A DNA stretch of 64,000 nucleotides, from contig NZ_LMJE01000008.1 in NCBI RefSeq assembly GCF_001429245.1, positions 186,001-250,000 on the forward strand, read 5' to 3'. Position 1 is the first letter of the stretch; each line of letters starts with the position of its first letter. Positions 1 to 10,140 of the stretch are shown in pieces. The notes beneath the pieces were generated by a model, which had not been told where the DNA came from, searched no databases, and saw only the letters and a program-made list of their open reading frames with translations. This DNA is from Rhizobium sp. Root274 (GTDB lineage: Bacteria; Pseudomonadota; Alphaproteobacteria; Rhizobiales; Rhizobiaceae). Both the position numbers and the translations under genes were made by a program.

Positions 1-660
1 GTGGGCGAGGACGAGATCGCAGAGCTTGAGCCAGATCTCAGAGGGCGTTTCGGCAACGGCCTCTTCTTTTCAGAAGAGGCTCATCTCGATCCACGCAAGG
101 CTCTCCGGGGTCTGTATCAGGCGGCGCGGCAGCTCGGTGTCTCCTTCCGCTTCGGGGAGGAGGCCGGCGATGCGGGAGGCTATGCGAGCGTCGTGGATTG
201 CCGGGGGCCGCAGGCGATCGGTGGGATCGACGGACTGCGCGGGGTGCGTGGGGAGATGCTTTATCTGGAGGCGGGTGACGTCACGCTCTCTCGTCCCGTC
301 CGCCTTCTGCATCCCCGTCACCCCCTCTATATCGTGCCGCGCGGCAACGGGCTGTTCATGCTGGGCGCCACCATGATCGAGACGGAGGATGACGGGCCGA
401 TCACCGCGCGTTCCATGATGGAACTGCTGAACACCGCCTATGCGCTGCACCCGGCCTTTGCCGAGGCGCGCATCGTGGAAACCGGCACCGGCATTCGCCC
501 GGCCTTCCCGGACAATGTGCCCCGCCTCATCGAAACATCCGAGGGACTGGCAGTCGCCGGCATGCATCGCCACGGTTTTCTGCTGGCTCCAGCACTTGCG
601 CGAAAAGCGGCAGACAGGCTGACGACCATCCGTACATCGGAGAGAAGGAGGACCGCATGA
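1..660 (+). CDS. thiO: Glycine oxidase ThiO, C-terminal part (5' end cut by window)
   Basis: FAD-dependent glycine oxidase that supplies dehydroglycine for the thiazole half of thiamine. About 219 residues are present where the family has roughly 330. The N-terminal GxGxxG dinucleotide fold is missing, so the gene begins before the window and the GTG at base 1 is probably not its start. The C-terminal part has the substrate/FAD-binding pattern of the DAO family, including the GMHRHGFLLAP segment near residues 187-197 that is typical of ThiO. The stop overlaps the thiS start by ATGA, and thiS, thiG and thiE follow directly, which fixes the assignment. thiC would be expected upstream, outside the window. 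Confidence 0.9.
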   Translation: MGEDEIAELEPDLRGRFGNGLFFSEEAHLDPRKALRGLYQAARQLGVSFRFGEEAGDAGGYASVVDCRGPQAIGGIDGLRGVRGEMLYLEAGDVTLSRPVRLLHPRHPLYIVPRGNGLFMLGATMIETEDDGPITARSMMELLNTAYALHPAFAEARIVETGTGIRPAFPDNVPRLIETSEGLAVAGMHRHGFLLAPALARKAADRLTTIRTSERRRTA

Positions 661-854
661 AGCTCACCGTCAATGGAGAAGCCCTGGAGCTCGATGCCGG
701 CAATCTGGCCGATCTGCTGGCCAAGCTCGACTATGAGGGCGAGTGGCTGGCAACCGCCGTCAATGGCGATCTGGTTCATCGCGAGGAGCGAGTCGTCCAT
801 CCCTTGAAGGAGGGCGACCGGATCGAGATCCTTTCACCCATGCAGGGAGGCTGA
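657..854 (+). CDS. thiS: Sulfur carrier protein ThiS
   Basis: Small (65 aa) ubiquitin-fold sulfur carrier that becomes thiocarboxylated at its C-terminus and delivers sulfur to ThiG. The sequence ends in the diagnostic Gly-Gly and begins with the MKLTVNGE beta strand of the family. It overlaps thiO by four bases and is followed one base later by thiG, whose ribosome-binding site (GGGAGG) lies inside the thiS end, so translation is likely coupled. No ThiF-type activating enzyme is encoded in this stretch and it must come from elsewhere. Confidence 0.95.
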   Translation: MKLTVNGEALELDAGNLADLLAKLDYEGEWLATAVNGDLVHREERVVHPLKEGDRIEILSPMQGG

Positions 855-855
855 G

Positions 856-1632
856 ATGGCCCTGGAACTCTATGGCAAGACAGTTACCTCGCGCCTGCTG
901 CTCGGCACCGCACGCTACCCCTCGCCTGCGATCCTGGCGGAGGCCGTTCGGCGATCCAAGACCGAGATCGTCACCGTCTCTCTGCGCCGGGAAACCGCAG
1001 GCGGCAAGGCGGGCGGGGCCTTCTTCCAGCTAATCCGCGATCTCGGCGTTCACGTCCTGCCCAACACCGCCGGCTGCCACAGCGCCCGCGAGGCGGTGCT
1101 GACGGCAAAGATGGCGCGCGAGGTCTTTGGCACCAGCTGGATCAAGCTCGAGGTGATCGGCCATCACGACACGCTGCAGCCGGATGTTTTCGAACTGGTG
1201 GAAGCGGCGAAGATCCTCGGTTCCGAGGGCTTCGAGGTTTTCCCCTACACCACAGACGATTTGGTGGTCGGGGAGAAGCTTCTCGCCGCCGGATGCCGCG
1301 TGCTGATGCCATGGTGCGCGCCGATCGGCAGCGCCATGGGGCCCCAGAATCTGCCGGCGCTCAAATCCATGCGGGCGGAATTCCCCGACGTACCGCTGAT
1401 CGTCGATGCCGGCATCGGTCGTCCCTCCCATGCGGCTGAAGTGATGGAACTCGGCTATGACGCCGTACTGCTTAACACCGCCGTTGCGAGCGCCGGCGAT
1501 CCGGCTGATATGGCAGAGGCCTTTGCCAAGGCGATCGAGGCAGGACATATCGCCCATCAAGCCGGCATGCTGGAACCGCGCGACATGGCGGTGCCGTCAA
1601 CACCCGTCATCGGAAAGGGGGTCTTCGCATGA
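856..1632 (+). CDS. thiG: Thiazole synthase ThiG
   Basis: Forms the thiazole phosphate ring of thiamine from 1-deoxyxylulose 5-phosphate, dehydroglycine and ThiS thiocarboxylate. 258 aa, full length for this (beta/alpha)8 barrel. The Schiff-base lysine is visible in WIKLEVIG (K97). The phosphate-binding C-terminal loops are present ([11 protein letters not shown] and LLNTAVASA). The start is the ATG just after the thiS stop with a strong GGGAGG upstream. The stop overlaps the thiE start by ATGA, consistent with a thiOSGE operon. Confidence 0.96.
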   Translation: MALELYGKTVTSRLLLGTARYPSPAILAEAVRRSKTEIVTVSLRRETAGGKAGGAFFQLIRDLGVHVLPNTAGCHSAREAVLTAKMAREVFGTSWIKLEVIGHHDTLQPDVFELVEAAKILGSEGFEVFPYTTDDLVVGEKLLAAGCRVLMPWCAPIGSAMGPQNLPALKSMRAEFPDVPLIVDAGIGRPSHAAEVMELGYDAVLLNTAVASAGDPADMAEAFAKAIEAGHIAHQAGMLEPRDMAVPSTPVIGKGVFA

Positions 1633-2234
1633 AGCTCGATCCCTTCTACCTGATAGTCGACAGCGCCGACTGGATCGAGCGGCTGGTGCCGCTGGGCGTC
1701 AAACTGGTGCAGTTGCGGATGAAAGACGCCGAGGAAAGCGTGCTTCGCCAGCACATCCGCCGCGCCCGGCAATGCTGTGCCGATCATGGTTGCCAGCTCA
1801 TCGTCAACGACTTCTGGCAGATGGCCATCGAGGAGGCCTGCGACTTTATCCATCTCGGCCAGGAGGATCTGGCAACGGCTGACCTCGCAGCCATCCGCAG
1901 CGCGGGCCTGAAACTCGGCCTCTCGACCCATGACGAGGTGGAACTCGAAACCGCACTGGCCGCCAAGCCCGATTACATTGCCCTCGGCCCCGTCTATCCG
2001 ACGATCCTGAAAAAAATGTCCTGGGCGCCGCAGGGCTTGGCACGACTGACAGTGTGGAAGGAAAAGATCGGCCCTCTGCCGCTGGTCGCGATCGGCGGGC
2101 TTCGCCCTGACCGGCTTCCCGGCGTCTTTGCTGCAGGGGCAGGAAGCGCGGCGGTGGTCACCGACATCACGCTCAATGCCGATCCTGAGGCGCGAACCCG
2201 GGAATGGCTTGAAGTGACCGAACCATGGCGTTGA
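1629..2234 (+). CDS. thiE: Thiamine phosphate synthase ThiE
   Basis: Joins hydroxymethylpyrimidine diphosphate and thiazole phosphate to give thiamine phosphate. 201 aa, slightly shorter than the E. coli enzyme. Family signatures are QLRMKD (28-33), the VND segment near residue 60, GPVYPT near 120 and the phosphate-binding IGGL region near 155. It is the last gene of the thiamine block, with a four-base overlap with thiG. An 86-base gap then precedes dapF, so the operon may end here, although I see no clear terminator hairpin. Confidence 0.93.
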   Translation: MKLDPFYLIVDSADWIERLVPLGVKLVQLRMKDAEESVLRQHIRRARQCCADHGCQLIVNDFWQMAIEEACDFIHLGQEDLATADLAAIRSAGLKLGLSTHDEVELETALAAKPDYIALGPVYPTILKKMSWAPQGLARLTVWKEKIGPLPLVAIGGLRPDRLPGVFAAGAGSAAVVTDITLNADPEARTREWLEVTEPWR

Positions 2235-2320
2235 CCATGCATGCGAGCTTTGGTCGCTCTACTGGTAATTCGGCTGCATTTCCGCCATATAGGCTGAAAG
2301 TGCAGCTTTCTGGAGTGACG

Positions 2321-3229
2321 ATGTCGGAGCAGGTCGAATTCGCAAGGATGAACGGGCTTGGCAACAAGATCCTGGTTATCGACATGCGCGGTCGCACCGA
2401 CCGGGTGACGCCGGCTGCCGCCGTTGCACTCGCCGCTGACCCCTCGACTGCGTTCGACCAGATCATGGCGATCCATGATCCGAAGCTCGATGGCACCGAT
2501 GCCTATATCGACATCCTGAACTGCGACGGATCGAAGGCCCAGGCCTGCGGCAACGGTACGCGCTGCGTGGTGCAGGCGCTCGCCAGTGAAACCGGCCGCA
2601 AGAGCTTCACCTTCCAGACCATTGCCGGCATTCTGAACGCCGTTGAACATCAGGACGGAACGATCTCCGTCGACATGGGCAAGCCGGTATTTGCCTGGGA
2701 CAAGATCCCGCTGTCGGAAGAATTCCACGACACCAGCCGGATCGAGCTGCAGATCGGCCCGATCGACGCACCGATCCTGCATTCGCCCTCGGCCATGTCG
2801 ATGGGCAATCCGCATGCTGTGTTCTGGGTCGATCGCGATCCGACGACCTATGACCTCGAGCGCTTCGGGCCACTTCTGGAAAACCACCCGATCTTCCCGG
2901 AAAAGGCCAATATCACCCTCGCCCAGGTCACCTCGAAGACATCAATGGTAACACGCACCTGGGAGCGCGGCGCCGGCCTGACGCTCGCCTGCGGCTCCGC
3001 CGCCTGCGCCGCCGGAGTTTCCGCCGCCCGTACCGGTCGTACCGAGCGCAAGGTGACGATCACGGTGGCGTCGAGCCCCAATCGCGGCACGCTGACCATC
3101 GACTGGCGTCCCGACGACAAGGTCGTGATGACCGGCCCCGCCGAATGGGAATGGTCGGGCATGGTGGATCCGGCGACGGGCAGCTGGCAGCGCGATACAA
3201 GCGCCGATGCAGAGGCCGCCACCCCGTGA
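2321..3229 (+). CDS. dapF: Diaminopimelate epimerase
   Basis: Interconverts LL- and meso-diaminopimelate for lysine and peptidoglycan synthesis by a two-base mechanism. Both catalytic cysteines are present: C76 in ACGNGTRC and C224 in LACGSAACA. The ATG at 2321 is chosen because the protein then begins [15 protein letters not shown], the conserved N-terminus. An in-frame upstream start would add about 32 unrelated residues. The stop codon overlaps the GTG start of the next gene (GTGA), so the two are probably translationally coupled. Confidence 0.95.
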   Translation: MSEQVEFARMNGLGNKILVIDMRGRTDRVTPAAAVALAADPSTAFDQIMAIHDPKLDGTDAYIDILNCDGSKAQACGNGTRCVVQALASETGRKSFTFQTIAGILNAVEHQDGTISVDMGKPVFAWDKIPLSEEFHDTSRIELQIGPIDAPILHSPSAMSMGNPHAVFWVDRDPTTYDLERFGPLLENHPIFPEKANITLAQVTSKTSMVTRTWERGAGLTLACGSAACAAGVSAARTGRTERKVTITVASSPNRGTLTIDWRPDDKVVMTGPAEWEWSGMVDPATGSWQRDTSADAEAATP

Positions 3230-4518
3230 CCTCCGCGCGACATGGCGCCGTCGAGGTCATCACCTTCGGCTGTCGCCTCAACACTTACGAATCCGAAGTC
3301 ATGAAGGCCGAGGCCGCCAAGGCCGGGCTCGACAACGCAATCCTCGTCAACACCTGTGCGGTCACCTCGGAGGCCGTGCGTCAGGCCCGCCAGGCGATCC
3401 GCCGGGCGCGGCGGGAAAACCCTAAGGCTCGTATCATTGTCACGGGTTGCGCCGCCCAGACGGAAGCGCAAAACTTTGCGGCCATGCCAGAAGTCGACGC
3501 AGTCCTCGGCAACGAGGAGAAGTTGAAGGCCGAGCACTATCGCCGCCTTCCGGATTTCGGCGTCTCGGCGGAAGAAAAGGTTGCCGTCAACGACATCATG
3601 AGCGTGACCGAGACGGCACCGCAAATGGTGGCGCATATCGACGGTCATGTGCGCGGTTTCCTGCAGGTGCAGAATGGCTGCGATCACCGCTGCACCTTCT
3701 GCATCATCCCCTATGGCCGTGGAAATTCACGCTCCGTGCCGATGGGCGCCGTCGTCGAGCAGGCGCGCAAGCTCGTCGAAAACGGCTATCGCGAAGTGGT
3801 ACTGACCGGGGTGGATGCGACGAGCTATGGCGCCGACCTGCCCGGCAATCCGACGCTTGGCCTTCTCGCCAAGACGCTGCTGAAGCAGGTGCCGGAAATC
3901 CTGCGGCTGCGTCTTTCCTCGATCGACAGCATCGAGGCGGACAACCATCTCTTCGATCTGATTGCCGATGAGCCGCGTTTCATGCCGCATCTGCATTTAT
4001 CGCTGCAGCATGGCGACGACATGATCCTGAAGCGCATGAAGCGGCGGCATTCGCGCGCTGATGCGATTTCTTTTGCCGGGCAGGTCCGGCGTCTGCGCCC
4101 CGGCTTTGCCTTCGGCGCCGACATGATCGCCGGTTTCCCGACGGAGACCGAGGAGATGGCGGCAAACTCCGCGCGCCTGGCCGAAGAGATCGGCATCGCG
4201 CATCTGCATGTCTTTCCCTACAGCCCCCGCCCCGGCACGCCGGCAGCTCGCATGCCGCAGCTCGACCGGGCGCTCGTGAAGGCGCGCGCAGCAGAGCTTC
4301 GGGCCGTCGCCGATCGATTGCAGGCTGTGCATCTGGCGTCGCGTGTTGGGACCCGCCAGAAGCTGCTGGTCGAGCGCAACGAAATGGCGCATACGGAAGA
4401 CTTCACCCTCGTTGCGACGCCCGGCATGACACCCGGCAGCCTCATCGAGGTCTCGATCGGCGGCCACACCGGCCGCCATCTGATGATTGCATTGGCGGCG
4501 GCAAGCGCGGCTGCCTGA
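3226..4518 (+). CDS. mtaB: tRNA t6A37 methylthiotransferase MtaB
   Basis: Radical-SAM enzyme that converts t6A37 to ms2t6A37 in ANN-decoding tRNAs. 430 aa from the GTG start at 3226, in the normal range. The N-terminal UPF0004 domain has its three cluster cysteines (C16, C44, C75). The radical-SAM CxxxCxxC is intact (C152, C156, C159), and a TRAM-like C-terminal domain follows. The GTG is preferred because it overlaps the dapF stop by four bases and the next residues lead straight into VITFGCRLN. Pairing with dapF and ftsY is common in Rhizobiaceae. Confidence 0.93.
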   Translation: MTSARHGAVEVITFGCRLNTYESEVMKAEAAKAGLDNAILVNTCAVTSEAVRQARQAIRRARRENPKARIIVTGCAAQTEAQNFAAMPEVDAVLGNEEKLKAEHYRRLPDFGVSAEEKVAVNDIMSVTETAPQMVAHIDGHVRGFLQVQNGCDHRCTFCIIPYGRGNSRSVPMGAVVEQARKLVENGYREVVLTGVDATSYGADLPGNPTLGLLAKTLLKQVPEILRLRLSSIDSIEADNHLFDLIADEPRFMPHLHLSLQHGDDMILKRMKRRHSRADAISFAGQVRRLRPGFAFGADMIAGFPTETEEMAANSARLAEEIGIAHLHVFPYSPRPGTPAARMPQLDRALVKARAAELRAVADRLQAVHLASRVGTRQKLLVERNEMAHTEDFTLVATPGMTPGSLIEVSIGGHTGRHLMIALAAASAAA

Positions 4519-4537
4519 CAGACGGAATAGAGTGACC

Positions 4538-5911
4538 ATGGCCCTCGGCTTCATCAAGAAAGTCTTCACCTTCGGCAAGGAGAAGCCCGCAGAAGCGCCC
4601 GCTGCGCCGGCGGAGCTGACAGCCGAGGAAAAGGCGGCGATATCTGCCGAAAGCGAGCCTAGGGATCGGGCGGAGGACCTGCCTCTGGCCGAGGATCCGG
4701 TTCTCGCCGAGGAGATGGAAACGGCTGGCGGCCCATCGGACGATCTTTCGCCCGAGGATCTGTCCATGGTGCCGCTCGAGCTGCTTGAAGCCGAGGCAGG
4801 CGATGCGATGCATACTGTGGCTGAGCCGGTTGCCGATCCTGACGCTGCAGCAGCGCTGGATCTCGGCAATACCGAGGGCGAAACCGCGTCTCCTCCGGAG
4901 CGTGAGGAGCCAGCCGCGCCCGTGCTGCCCAAAGGATTTGCCGCGGCTGAAGCCGGGCCCCTCAAACCGGAAGCCGTGGTGCCCGCAGAAAAGCTCAGCT
5001 GGTTCCAGCGGCTTAAGGCCGGCCTGTTCCGGACGTCCTCGCAACTAACCGGCCAGATCACGGCTCTGTTCACCAAGCGCAAGCTGGACGACGAGACGCT
5101 GGAGGAACTGGAAGACCTACTGATTCAGGCTGATCTTGGCGTCGAAACGGCACTCCGCGTCACTGACACGCTGGCCTCCGAACGATATGGCAAGGATGTC
5201 ACCGGTGAAGACGTGACCAAGATCATGGCGACAGAGATCGTCAAGGTGTTGAAGCCGGTTGCCAAGCCGCTGGCGCTTGATCTGGCCCACAAGCCGCATG
5301 TGATCCTGGTCGTCGGAGTGAATGGCACAGGCAAGACGACGACGATCGGCAAGCTTGCAGCTAAACTTTCAGGCTCTGGACTGAAGGTGATGCTCGCCGC
5401 TGGGGATACCTTCCGTGCTGCGGCCATCGAACAGCTGAAAATCTGGGCCGATCGTACCGGCTCGACCTTTATCGGGACGAAACTTGGCGCAGACGCGGCC
5501 GGTCTAGCCTACGAAGCCTTTGAGAAAGCCAAGGCCGACAAGGCCGACGTGCTGATCATCGACACCGCCGGTCGCCTGCAGAACAAGGCCGAACTGATGG
5601 CGGAGCTGGAAAAGATCGTGCGTGTCCTCGGCAAGCTCGATCCGGATGCACCGCATACCGTGCTGCAGACGCTCGATGCGACGACAGGCCAGAACGCCCT
5701 GCAGCAGGTGGAGATTTTCCGCAATGTCGCCGGCGTCAACGGGCTGATCATGACGAAGCTGGACGGGACGGCCCGTGGCGGTATTCTCGTTGCCATTGCT
5801 GCCAAGCACAAGCTGCCCGTCTATTTCATCGGCGTCGGCGAAGGCATCGACGACCTGGAACCCTTCGAGGCGGAAGACTTTGCCAGCGCCATTGCCGGCA
5901 TCGCGCGCTGA
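4538..5911 (+). CDS. ftsY: Signal recognition particle receptor FtsY
   Basis: Membrane-docking GTPase for SRP-bound ribosomes. 457 aa. An acidic, Glu/Ala/Pro-rich A domain fills about residues 15-140, followed by the N domain and the GTPase G domain. G-domain motifs are GVNGTGKTTT (about 258-270), DTAGR, and TKLDG (about 404). The ATG at 4538 gives MALGFIKKVFTFGKEK, the short basic/hydrophobic N-terminus expected for membrane association. It lies 19 bases after mtaB in the same direction. Confidence 0.95.
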   Translation: MALGFIKKVFTFGKEKPAEAPAAPAELTAEEKAAISAESEPRDRAEDLPLAEDPVLAEEMETAGGPSDDLSPEDLSMVPLELLEAEAGDAMHTVAEPVADPDAAAALDLGNTEGETASPPEREEPAAPVLPKGFAAAEAGPLKPEAVVPAEKLSWFQRLKAGLFRTSSQLTGQITALFTKRKLDDETLEELEDLLIQADLGVETALRVTDTLASERYGKDVTGEDVTKIMATEIVKVLKPVAKPLALDLAHKPHVILVVGVNGTGKTTTIGKLAAKLSGSGLKVMLAAGDTFRAAAIEQLKIWADRTGSTFIGTKLGADAAGLAYEAFEKAKADKADVLIIDTAGRLQNKAELMAELEKIVRVLGKLDPDAPHTVLQTLDATTGQNALQQVEIFRNVAGVNGLIMTKLDGTARGGILVAIAAKHKLPVYFIGVGEGIDDLEPFEAEDFASAIAGIAR

Positions 5912-5938
5912 GCGCCGGAAACATTAGGAAACGACACC

Positions 5939-6580
5939 ATGTCGGATACATCCACCGATACCCACGCCTCCAAGGCCGATAAACAGCATCCGCTTTTGAA
6001 GATGGCGCTGGAACTCGGCCCTCTGATGGTCTTCTTTTTCGGCAATCTGCGCGGGGAATGGCTGTCGCGGACGTTCCCGGAGCTGACGGCCATCGGCGGT
6101 CCGCTTCTGATTGCAACCGCTCTCTTCATGGCGGCAACGGTGATCTCGCTCCTGGTTTCGAAGATCGTCTTCAAGCATCTGCCCGTCATGCCGCTCGTTT
6201 CCGGCGTGGTCGTGATGGTTTTCGGTGGCCTTTCCATCTGGCTGCAGGACGAGACCTTCATCAAAATGAAGCCGACTATCGTCAACACGCTGTTTGGTCT
6301 CGTTCTGCTCGGCGGCCTCGCCTTCGGCACATCGCTGCTCGGCTATGTCTTCAACGCGGCATTCCAGCTTGACGCCGAAGGCTGGAAGAAGCTGACGCTG
6401 CGCTGGGGTATCTTCTTCCTGTTTCTCGCCGTTCTCAACGAAGTGGTGTGGCGCAACTTTTCCGACGATGTCTGGGTGAGCTTCAAGGTCTGGGGCACGA
6501 TGCCGATCACCATCCTGTTCACCCTGGCGCAGATGCCGCTGATCATGAAGCATTCCCTGGACGAAAAGGATGAAAAATGA
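5939..6580 (+). CDS. yciB: Inner-membrane-spanning protein YciB / septation protein A
   Basis: Polytopic inner-membrane protein of the YciB (IspA) family, linked to septation and envelope integrity; its biochemical role is unsettled. 213 aa with about five to six hydrophobic helices. The family opening ([11 protein letters not shown] near residues 25-37) and the [16 protein letters not shown] segment near residue 170 are both clear. The stop overlaps the next start (ATGA). The soluble Lys/Asp-rich C-terminal tail is typical. Confidence 0.9.
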   Translation: MSDTSTDTHASKADKQHPLLKMALELGPLMVFFFGNLRGEWLSRTFPELTAIGGPLLIATALFMAATVISLLVSKIVFKHLPVMPLVSGVVVMVFGGLSIWLQDETFIKMKPTIVNTLFGLVLLGGLAFGTSLLGYVFNAAFQLDAEGWKKLTLRWGIFFLFLAVLNEVVWRNFSDDVWVSFKVWGTMPITILFTLAQMPLIMKHSLDEKDEK

Positions 6581-7167
6581 CCGCGATGACCAGCCACGCG
6601 GACGACCGTTCTTCAACCCGCTTCTGGCTGTTGGTCACCGCACTCATCATTCTGGTTCAGGTGCTGTCGCAGTATCTCATGGGCCGCATCTGGATTTGCG
6701 AGTGCGGCTACGTGAAACTGTTCGAGGCCGGCGTGAATACACCGGGCAACTCTCAGCACCTGTTTGACTGGTACACGCCCTCGCACATCATCCATGGCTT
6801 CCTGTTCTACGGCCTTGGCTGGTTGATCCTGCGGCGCAAGCCGGTTGCGGCTCGGCTTGCGCTCTCAGCTCTGATCGAAGCGGGTTGGGAGATCCTTGAA
6901 AATTCCCCTCTTGTCATCGACCGCTATCGAACCGCGACCATGGCGATCGGCTATACCGGAGACAGCATCCTGAATTCAGGGATGGATATGGTGTCGATGA
7001 TTGCTGGTTTCTTCTTCGCCGCCCGGGCGCCGGTCTGGCTCACCATTGCCATCGCCATTGGCTTCGAGATCCTGACCGCGTTTGTCATTCGGGACAATCT
7101 GACGCTCAATGTTTTGATGCTGGTCTGGCCGATCGAGGCAGTGAAGGTCTGGCAAGCTGCGCTTTAA
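6577..7167 (+). CDS. UPF0314 (DUF2585) membrane protein
   Basis: Conserved alphaproteobacterial membrane protein of unknown function, 196 aa. Hydrophobic segments occur near 15-35, 70-88, 140-160 and 165-185. Conserved-looking polar motifs are [12 protein letters not shown], the [11 protein letters not shown] segment with two histidines, and the [11 protein letters not shown] acidic stretch. Together these suggest a membrane-embedded active or binding site. It is coupled to yciB by an ATGA overlap and converges on ccmG with only four bases between the stops. I assign the family but no function. Confidence 0.85.
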   Translation: MTAMTSHADDRSSTRFWLLVTALIILVQVLSQYLMGRIWICECGYVKLFEAGVNTPGNSQHLFDWYTPSHIIHGFLFYGLGWLILRRKPVAARLALSALIEAGWEILENSPLVIDRYRTATMAIGYTGDSILNSGMDMVSMIAGFFFAARAPVWLTIAIAIGFEILTAFVIRDNLTLNVLMLVWPIEAVKVWQAAL

Positions 7168-7171
7168 GGGC

Positions 7172-7762
7172 TCAAGAGCCTGCCAGAGCTTTCTCGATGG
7201 CCGGGATCAACTGCGTATCGATGGACGCCTGATCGAAAGGGCCAACCTTCTTGAACAGGATCGTGCCATCCGGGGCGACCAGATAACTTTCCGGAATGCC
7301 GTAGACGCCCCAGTCAATGGCGGCTTTGCCGTTAGGATCAACCCCGATTGCCTGGAAAGGATTACCGAGTTCGCCGAGGAAACGCAGCGCGTTGTCGTTG
7401 CGGTCCTTGTAGTTGATACCCACCAGTGTGATGCGGGGATCCTTCGAGAGGGCGAGGAGCAGGGGATGCTCCTCCCGGCAGGGGACGCACCACGATGCGA
7501 AGACATTGACCAGCGTCAGTTTGCCGGCAATCGCCGCAGTGTTGAGTGCGGGCCGGTCGGATCCCTCAAGTGCTGCGAGTTCGAGGGCGGGCGCTTTCGT
7601 GCCGAGCAGCGCCGAGGGGATTTCCGAGACATCACGTCCGGATTCGAGCTGTGTGGCAAATGCGATCGCCAGTGCCGCGAAGATCACCAAGGGGAGCGCC
7701 GCAATCACATAGCGAAGTCGGCTTTTCGCGGACGGCTTCGGAGGGGTCTCGGCCGAGGTCAT
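7172..7762 (-). CDS. ccmG: Thiol:disulfide interchange protein CcmG (DsbE)
   Basis: Membrane-anchored periplasmic thioredoxin that reduces apocytochrome c cysteines before haem attachment. 196 aa. One N-terminal membrane helix spans about residues 18-36. The redox motif is WCVPC (C92, C95), and the family GVYGIPESYLV cis-proline loop is near residue 155. It is the last gene of the ccmABCDG run, overlapping ccmD by four bases. In rhizobia the remaining haem-ligation genes (ccmIEFH) are usually at another locus; they are not in this window. Confidence 0.94.
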   Translation of the reverse strand: MTSAETPPKPSAKSRLRYVIAALPLVIFAALAIAFATQLESGRDVSEIPSALLGTKAPALELAALEGSDRPALNTAAIAGKLTLVNVFASWCVPCREEHPLLLALSKDPRITLVGINYKDRNDNALRFLGELGNPFQAIGVDPNGKAAIDWGVYGIPESYLVAPDGTILFKKVGPFDQASIDTQLIPAIEKALAGS

Positions 7763-7935
7763 GCCGTAGGCTCCGGCGTCGCTGCGGCTTGTGACCTTCT
7801 GCGTATCCCCTGGGCTTCGAGAAGCTTGAGCTCAGCCTGGCGTGCACGACCATCGAGATAGACCCACAAGGCCAAACCCAGAGAGATACCGGCGGCAAGA
7901 CCGTAGGATCCGAAGACATAGAAGGCGTGGCTCAT
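7759..7935 (-). CDS. ccmD: Haem exporter protein CcmD
   Basis: Tiny (58 aa) single-helix membrane protein that helps release holo-CcmE from the CcmABC complex. The ATG at 7935 gives MSHAFYVFGSYGLAAGISL, the normal CcmD N-terminus with one membrane helix (about 5-26), followed by a basic cytoplasmic tail. A longer in-frame reading into ccmC would add 22 unrelated residues and was not used. It overlaps both ccmC and ccmG by four bases. Confidence 0.9.
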   Translation of the reverse strand: MSHAFYVFGSYGLAAGISLGLALWVYLDGRARQAELKLLEAQGIRRRSQAAATPEPTA

Positions 7936-8699
7936 ACGACTTGCTCCCGGCTGGCCTGACGGGCTGCCATGCGACGCTGGGCAGTGACACGGCGGCGCCA
8001 AATCTCGTTGCGCATGGCCATCAGGTGCAAGGTGAAGAACAGACAGGTAAAAGCGATTGCCATGACGAGGAGCGGCCAGAGGAATTCAGGGTCAATGGTC
8101 GGGCCATCGAGGCGCATGACGCTTGCCGGTTGGTGCAGTGTGTTCCACCAGTCGACCGAGAACTTGATGATCGGGATGTTGACGAAGCCGACAAGGATCA
8201 GCACCGCGCTGACACGTGCTGCACGAGACGGATCGTCCATGGCGCGGTTGAAGGCGATCAACCCTAAATACATCAGGAAGAGCACGAAGACGGAGGTCAG
8301 TCGGGCATCCCAGACCCACCAGGTTCCCCACATCGGCTTGCCCCAGAGTGAGCCGGTCACCAGCGCGATCAAAGTGAATCCGGCGCCGAGGGGGGCTGCC
8401 GCCTTATGGCTGACATCCGCGAGTGGATGGCGCCAGACGAGCGTGCCGATCGCAGACAGCGCCATCACGGAATAACACATCATCGAGAGCCAAGCCGCAG
8501 GGACATGCACATACATGATCCGGACGGTGTCACCCTGCTGATAATCCCCTTCGGTCGTAAAGCTCATGACGAGGCCGATTGCGAAGAGCACGGCTGTCAG
8601 GCCGGCCAGCCACGGCAAGATCCGGGCTACGAGCGCCAGGAAGCGTGTCGGGTTGGCGAGGTCGCCGATTTTGGAGAAGGCAAGGCTGCTATCGGTCAT
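7932..8699 (-). CDS. ccmC: Haem exporter/transfer protein CcmC
   Basis: Six-helix membrane protein that loads haem onto CcmE. 255 aa. The diagnostic tryptophan-rich periplasmic motif WGTWWVWD is at 124-131, and a conserved periplasmic histidine is in YVHVPAAW (H65). Both are needed for haem handling in the family. It follows ccmB after a 60-base gap with no obvious terminator, so it is probably in the same transcript. Confidence 0.95.
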   Translation of the reverse strand: MTDSSLAFSKIGDLANPTRFLALVARILPWLAGLTAVLFAIGLVMSFTTEGDYQQGDTVRIMYVHVPAAWLSMMCYSVMALSAIGTLVWRHPLADVSHKAAAPLGAGFTLIALVTGSLWGKPMWGTWWVWDARLTSVFVLFLMYLGLIAFNRAMDDPSRAARVSAVLILVGFVNIPIIKFSVDWWNTLHQPASVMRLDGPTIDPEFLWPLLVMAIAFTCLFFTLHLMAMRNEIWRRRVTAQRRMAARQASREQVV

Positions 8700-8759
8700 G
8701 ACGTGTTTCTAACCTGTCTCCGATCGGCCTGCAATTGATCACGGTCAAACCGGTGGCTG

Positions 8760-9419
8760 TTAATCCGCGGCATTGCGAAGCGCAGCCGCTGCCGCAACGG
8801 GGCCGATCACGGCAAAGAAGAGCGTGATGGCGGCGAGGAAGAGGAAGGGCGGCAGGAAGGGTGCCGGATCCTCGACTGCCGCGTAAGATGCGCTGACGCC
8901 GAAGATGAGAACGGGGATGGCGAGCGGCAAGACCAGGATGGACACGAGCAAGCCACCTCGGGGGAGCGCTACGGCCACCGCAGCACCGGCTGCGCCAATG
9001 AACGTGATCGCGGGCGAGCCGACGAGCAGTGTCAGCATCACCGCTCCGATCGCCACCTCATCCATGTTCATGAACAGGCCGAGCAGAGGCGAGGCAATGA
9101 CGAGTGGCAGGCCCGTCGCCACCCAGTGGGCCAGGCACTTGACGAGGACCGTGAGAACAAGCGGTGTTTCCTGCATCAGCAGGATGTCGAGGGAGCCATC
9201 GTCCCGCTCGGCCTGAAACAGACGATCAAGGCCAAGAAGAGCAGAGAGCAGGGCGCCGATCCAGACGATCGCGGGGCCGATACGCGCCAGCAGATTGAGA
9301 TCTGGGCCAACACCGAACGGTATGACGGCGACCACCGTCATGAAGAACAGGACCCCGATCAAGGCACCGCCGCCAGAACGCACCGATAGCTTCAGGTCGC
9401 GAAGTAAGAGCGCCATCAT
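8760..9419 (-). CDS. ccmB: Haem exporter permease CcmB
   Basis: Membrane subunit of the CcmAB ABC complex needed for release of holo-CcmE. 219 aa, about six hydrophobic helices. The N-terminal LLLRDLKLSVRSGGG and the downstream QAERDDGSLD motif are characteristic of CcmB. Its start overlaps the ccmA stop by four bases. Confidence 0.94.
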   Translation of the reverse strand: MMALLLRDLKLSVRSGGGALIGVLFFMTVVAVIPFGVGPDLNLLARIGPAIVWIGALLSALLGLDRLFQAERDDGSLDILLMQETPLVLTVLVKCLAHWVATGLPLVIASPLLGLFMNMDEVAIGAVMLTLLVGSPAITFIGAAGAAVAVALPRGGLLVSILVLPLAIPVLIFGVSASYAAVEDPAPFLPPFLFLAAITLFFAVIGPVAAAAALRNAAD

Positions 9420-10066
9420 GTCAGCGGCTCCAGATCATGAAACTCGAAGCCCTTCATTTCAAGCGTCTGGGCACTTTCCATGCCGAGCGGCTGGTGGGTG
9501 GCGGCAAGGACGATGCCGCCTGACCTTCTGTGTTGCCGAACGAGGTCCTCGAAGAGGCGATCGGCCCTGTTGTCGAGTGCCGCTGTCGGCTCGTCCAATA
9601 TCCAGATCGGCCGGTTAGCGACCAGCAGACGTGCCATCGCGAATCGGCGCTGCTGACCGGCGGATAGATAACCGTAAGGAAGGTGCAGAATGCCGGCGAG
9701 GTCGACGGCAGAGGCGGCGTCCTCCATGCTCAGGCTCAAACCCTGGCCGACATCGCCGAGATACTGTTTCCAGAACTGCAGGTTTTCCAGAACCGTCAGT
9801 TCGCGTTTCATACCATTTCGGTGACCGAGATAATGACTGAATTCCCGAGCGGGTCTTGCCTCGTCTTCACCTTCTAAGTGGCATCTGGCCTCGCCTGCTT
9901 CCGGCAGCAAAAGTCCGGCGATAACGCGCAGCAAAGTCGATTTTCCGGAGCCGTTACGGCCCGTCAGAATTAGCGCCTCTCCAGCCGCCAAGGTAAAGGA
10001 AATATTAGTAAAAATCAGATCTTCGCCCCTTCGGGCAGACAGAGCATCGGCGACCAGCCTGATCAT
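9416..10066 (-). CDS. ccmA: Haem exporter ATP-binding protein CcmA
   Basis: ATPase of the CcmABCD machinery. 216 aa from the ATG at 10066, which yields MIRLVADALSARRGEDLIF. An upstream in-frame start would add 11 residues not seen in the family. Walker A is GRNGSGKST (36-44), the ABC signature is LSAGQQRR near residue 145, and Walker B is ILDEPTAAL near residue 165. First gene of the ccm unit, divergent from acnA. The 271-base intergenic region between them must hold both promoters. Confidence 0.94.
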   Translation of the reverse strand: MIRLVADALSARRGEDLIFTNISFTLAAGEALILTGRNGSGKSTLLRVIAGLLLPEAGEARCHLEGEDEARPAREFSHYLGHRNGMKRELTVLENLQFWKQYLGDVGQGLSLSMEDAASAVDLAGILHLPYGYLSAGQQRRFAMARLLVANRPIWILDEPTAALDNRADRLFEDLVRQHRRSGGIVLAATHQPLGMESAQTLEMKGFEFHDLEPLT

Positions 10067-10140
10067 GTGCGCTTTCCGGCAGGATGAGGCCTGCCTCATA
10101 AAAAATCTCGGTTTTCGCCCTTCGTCGGTCTGGCACCTTT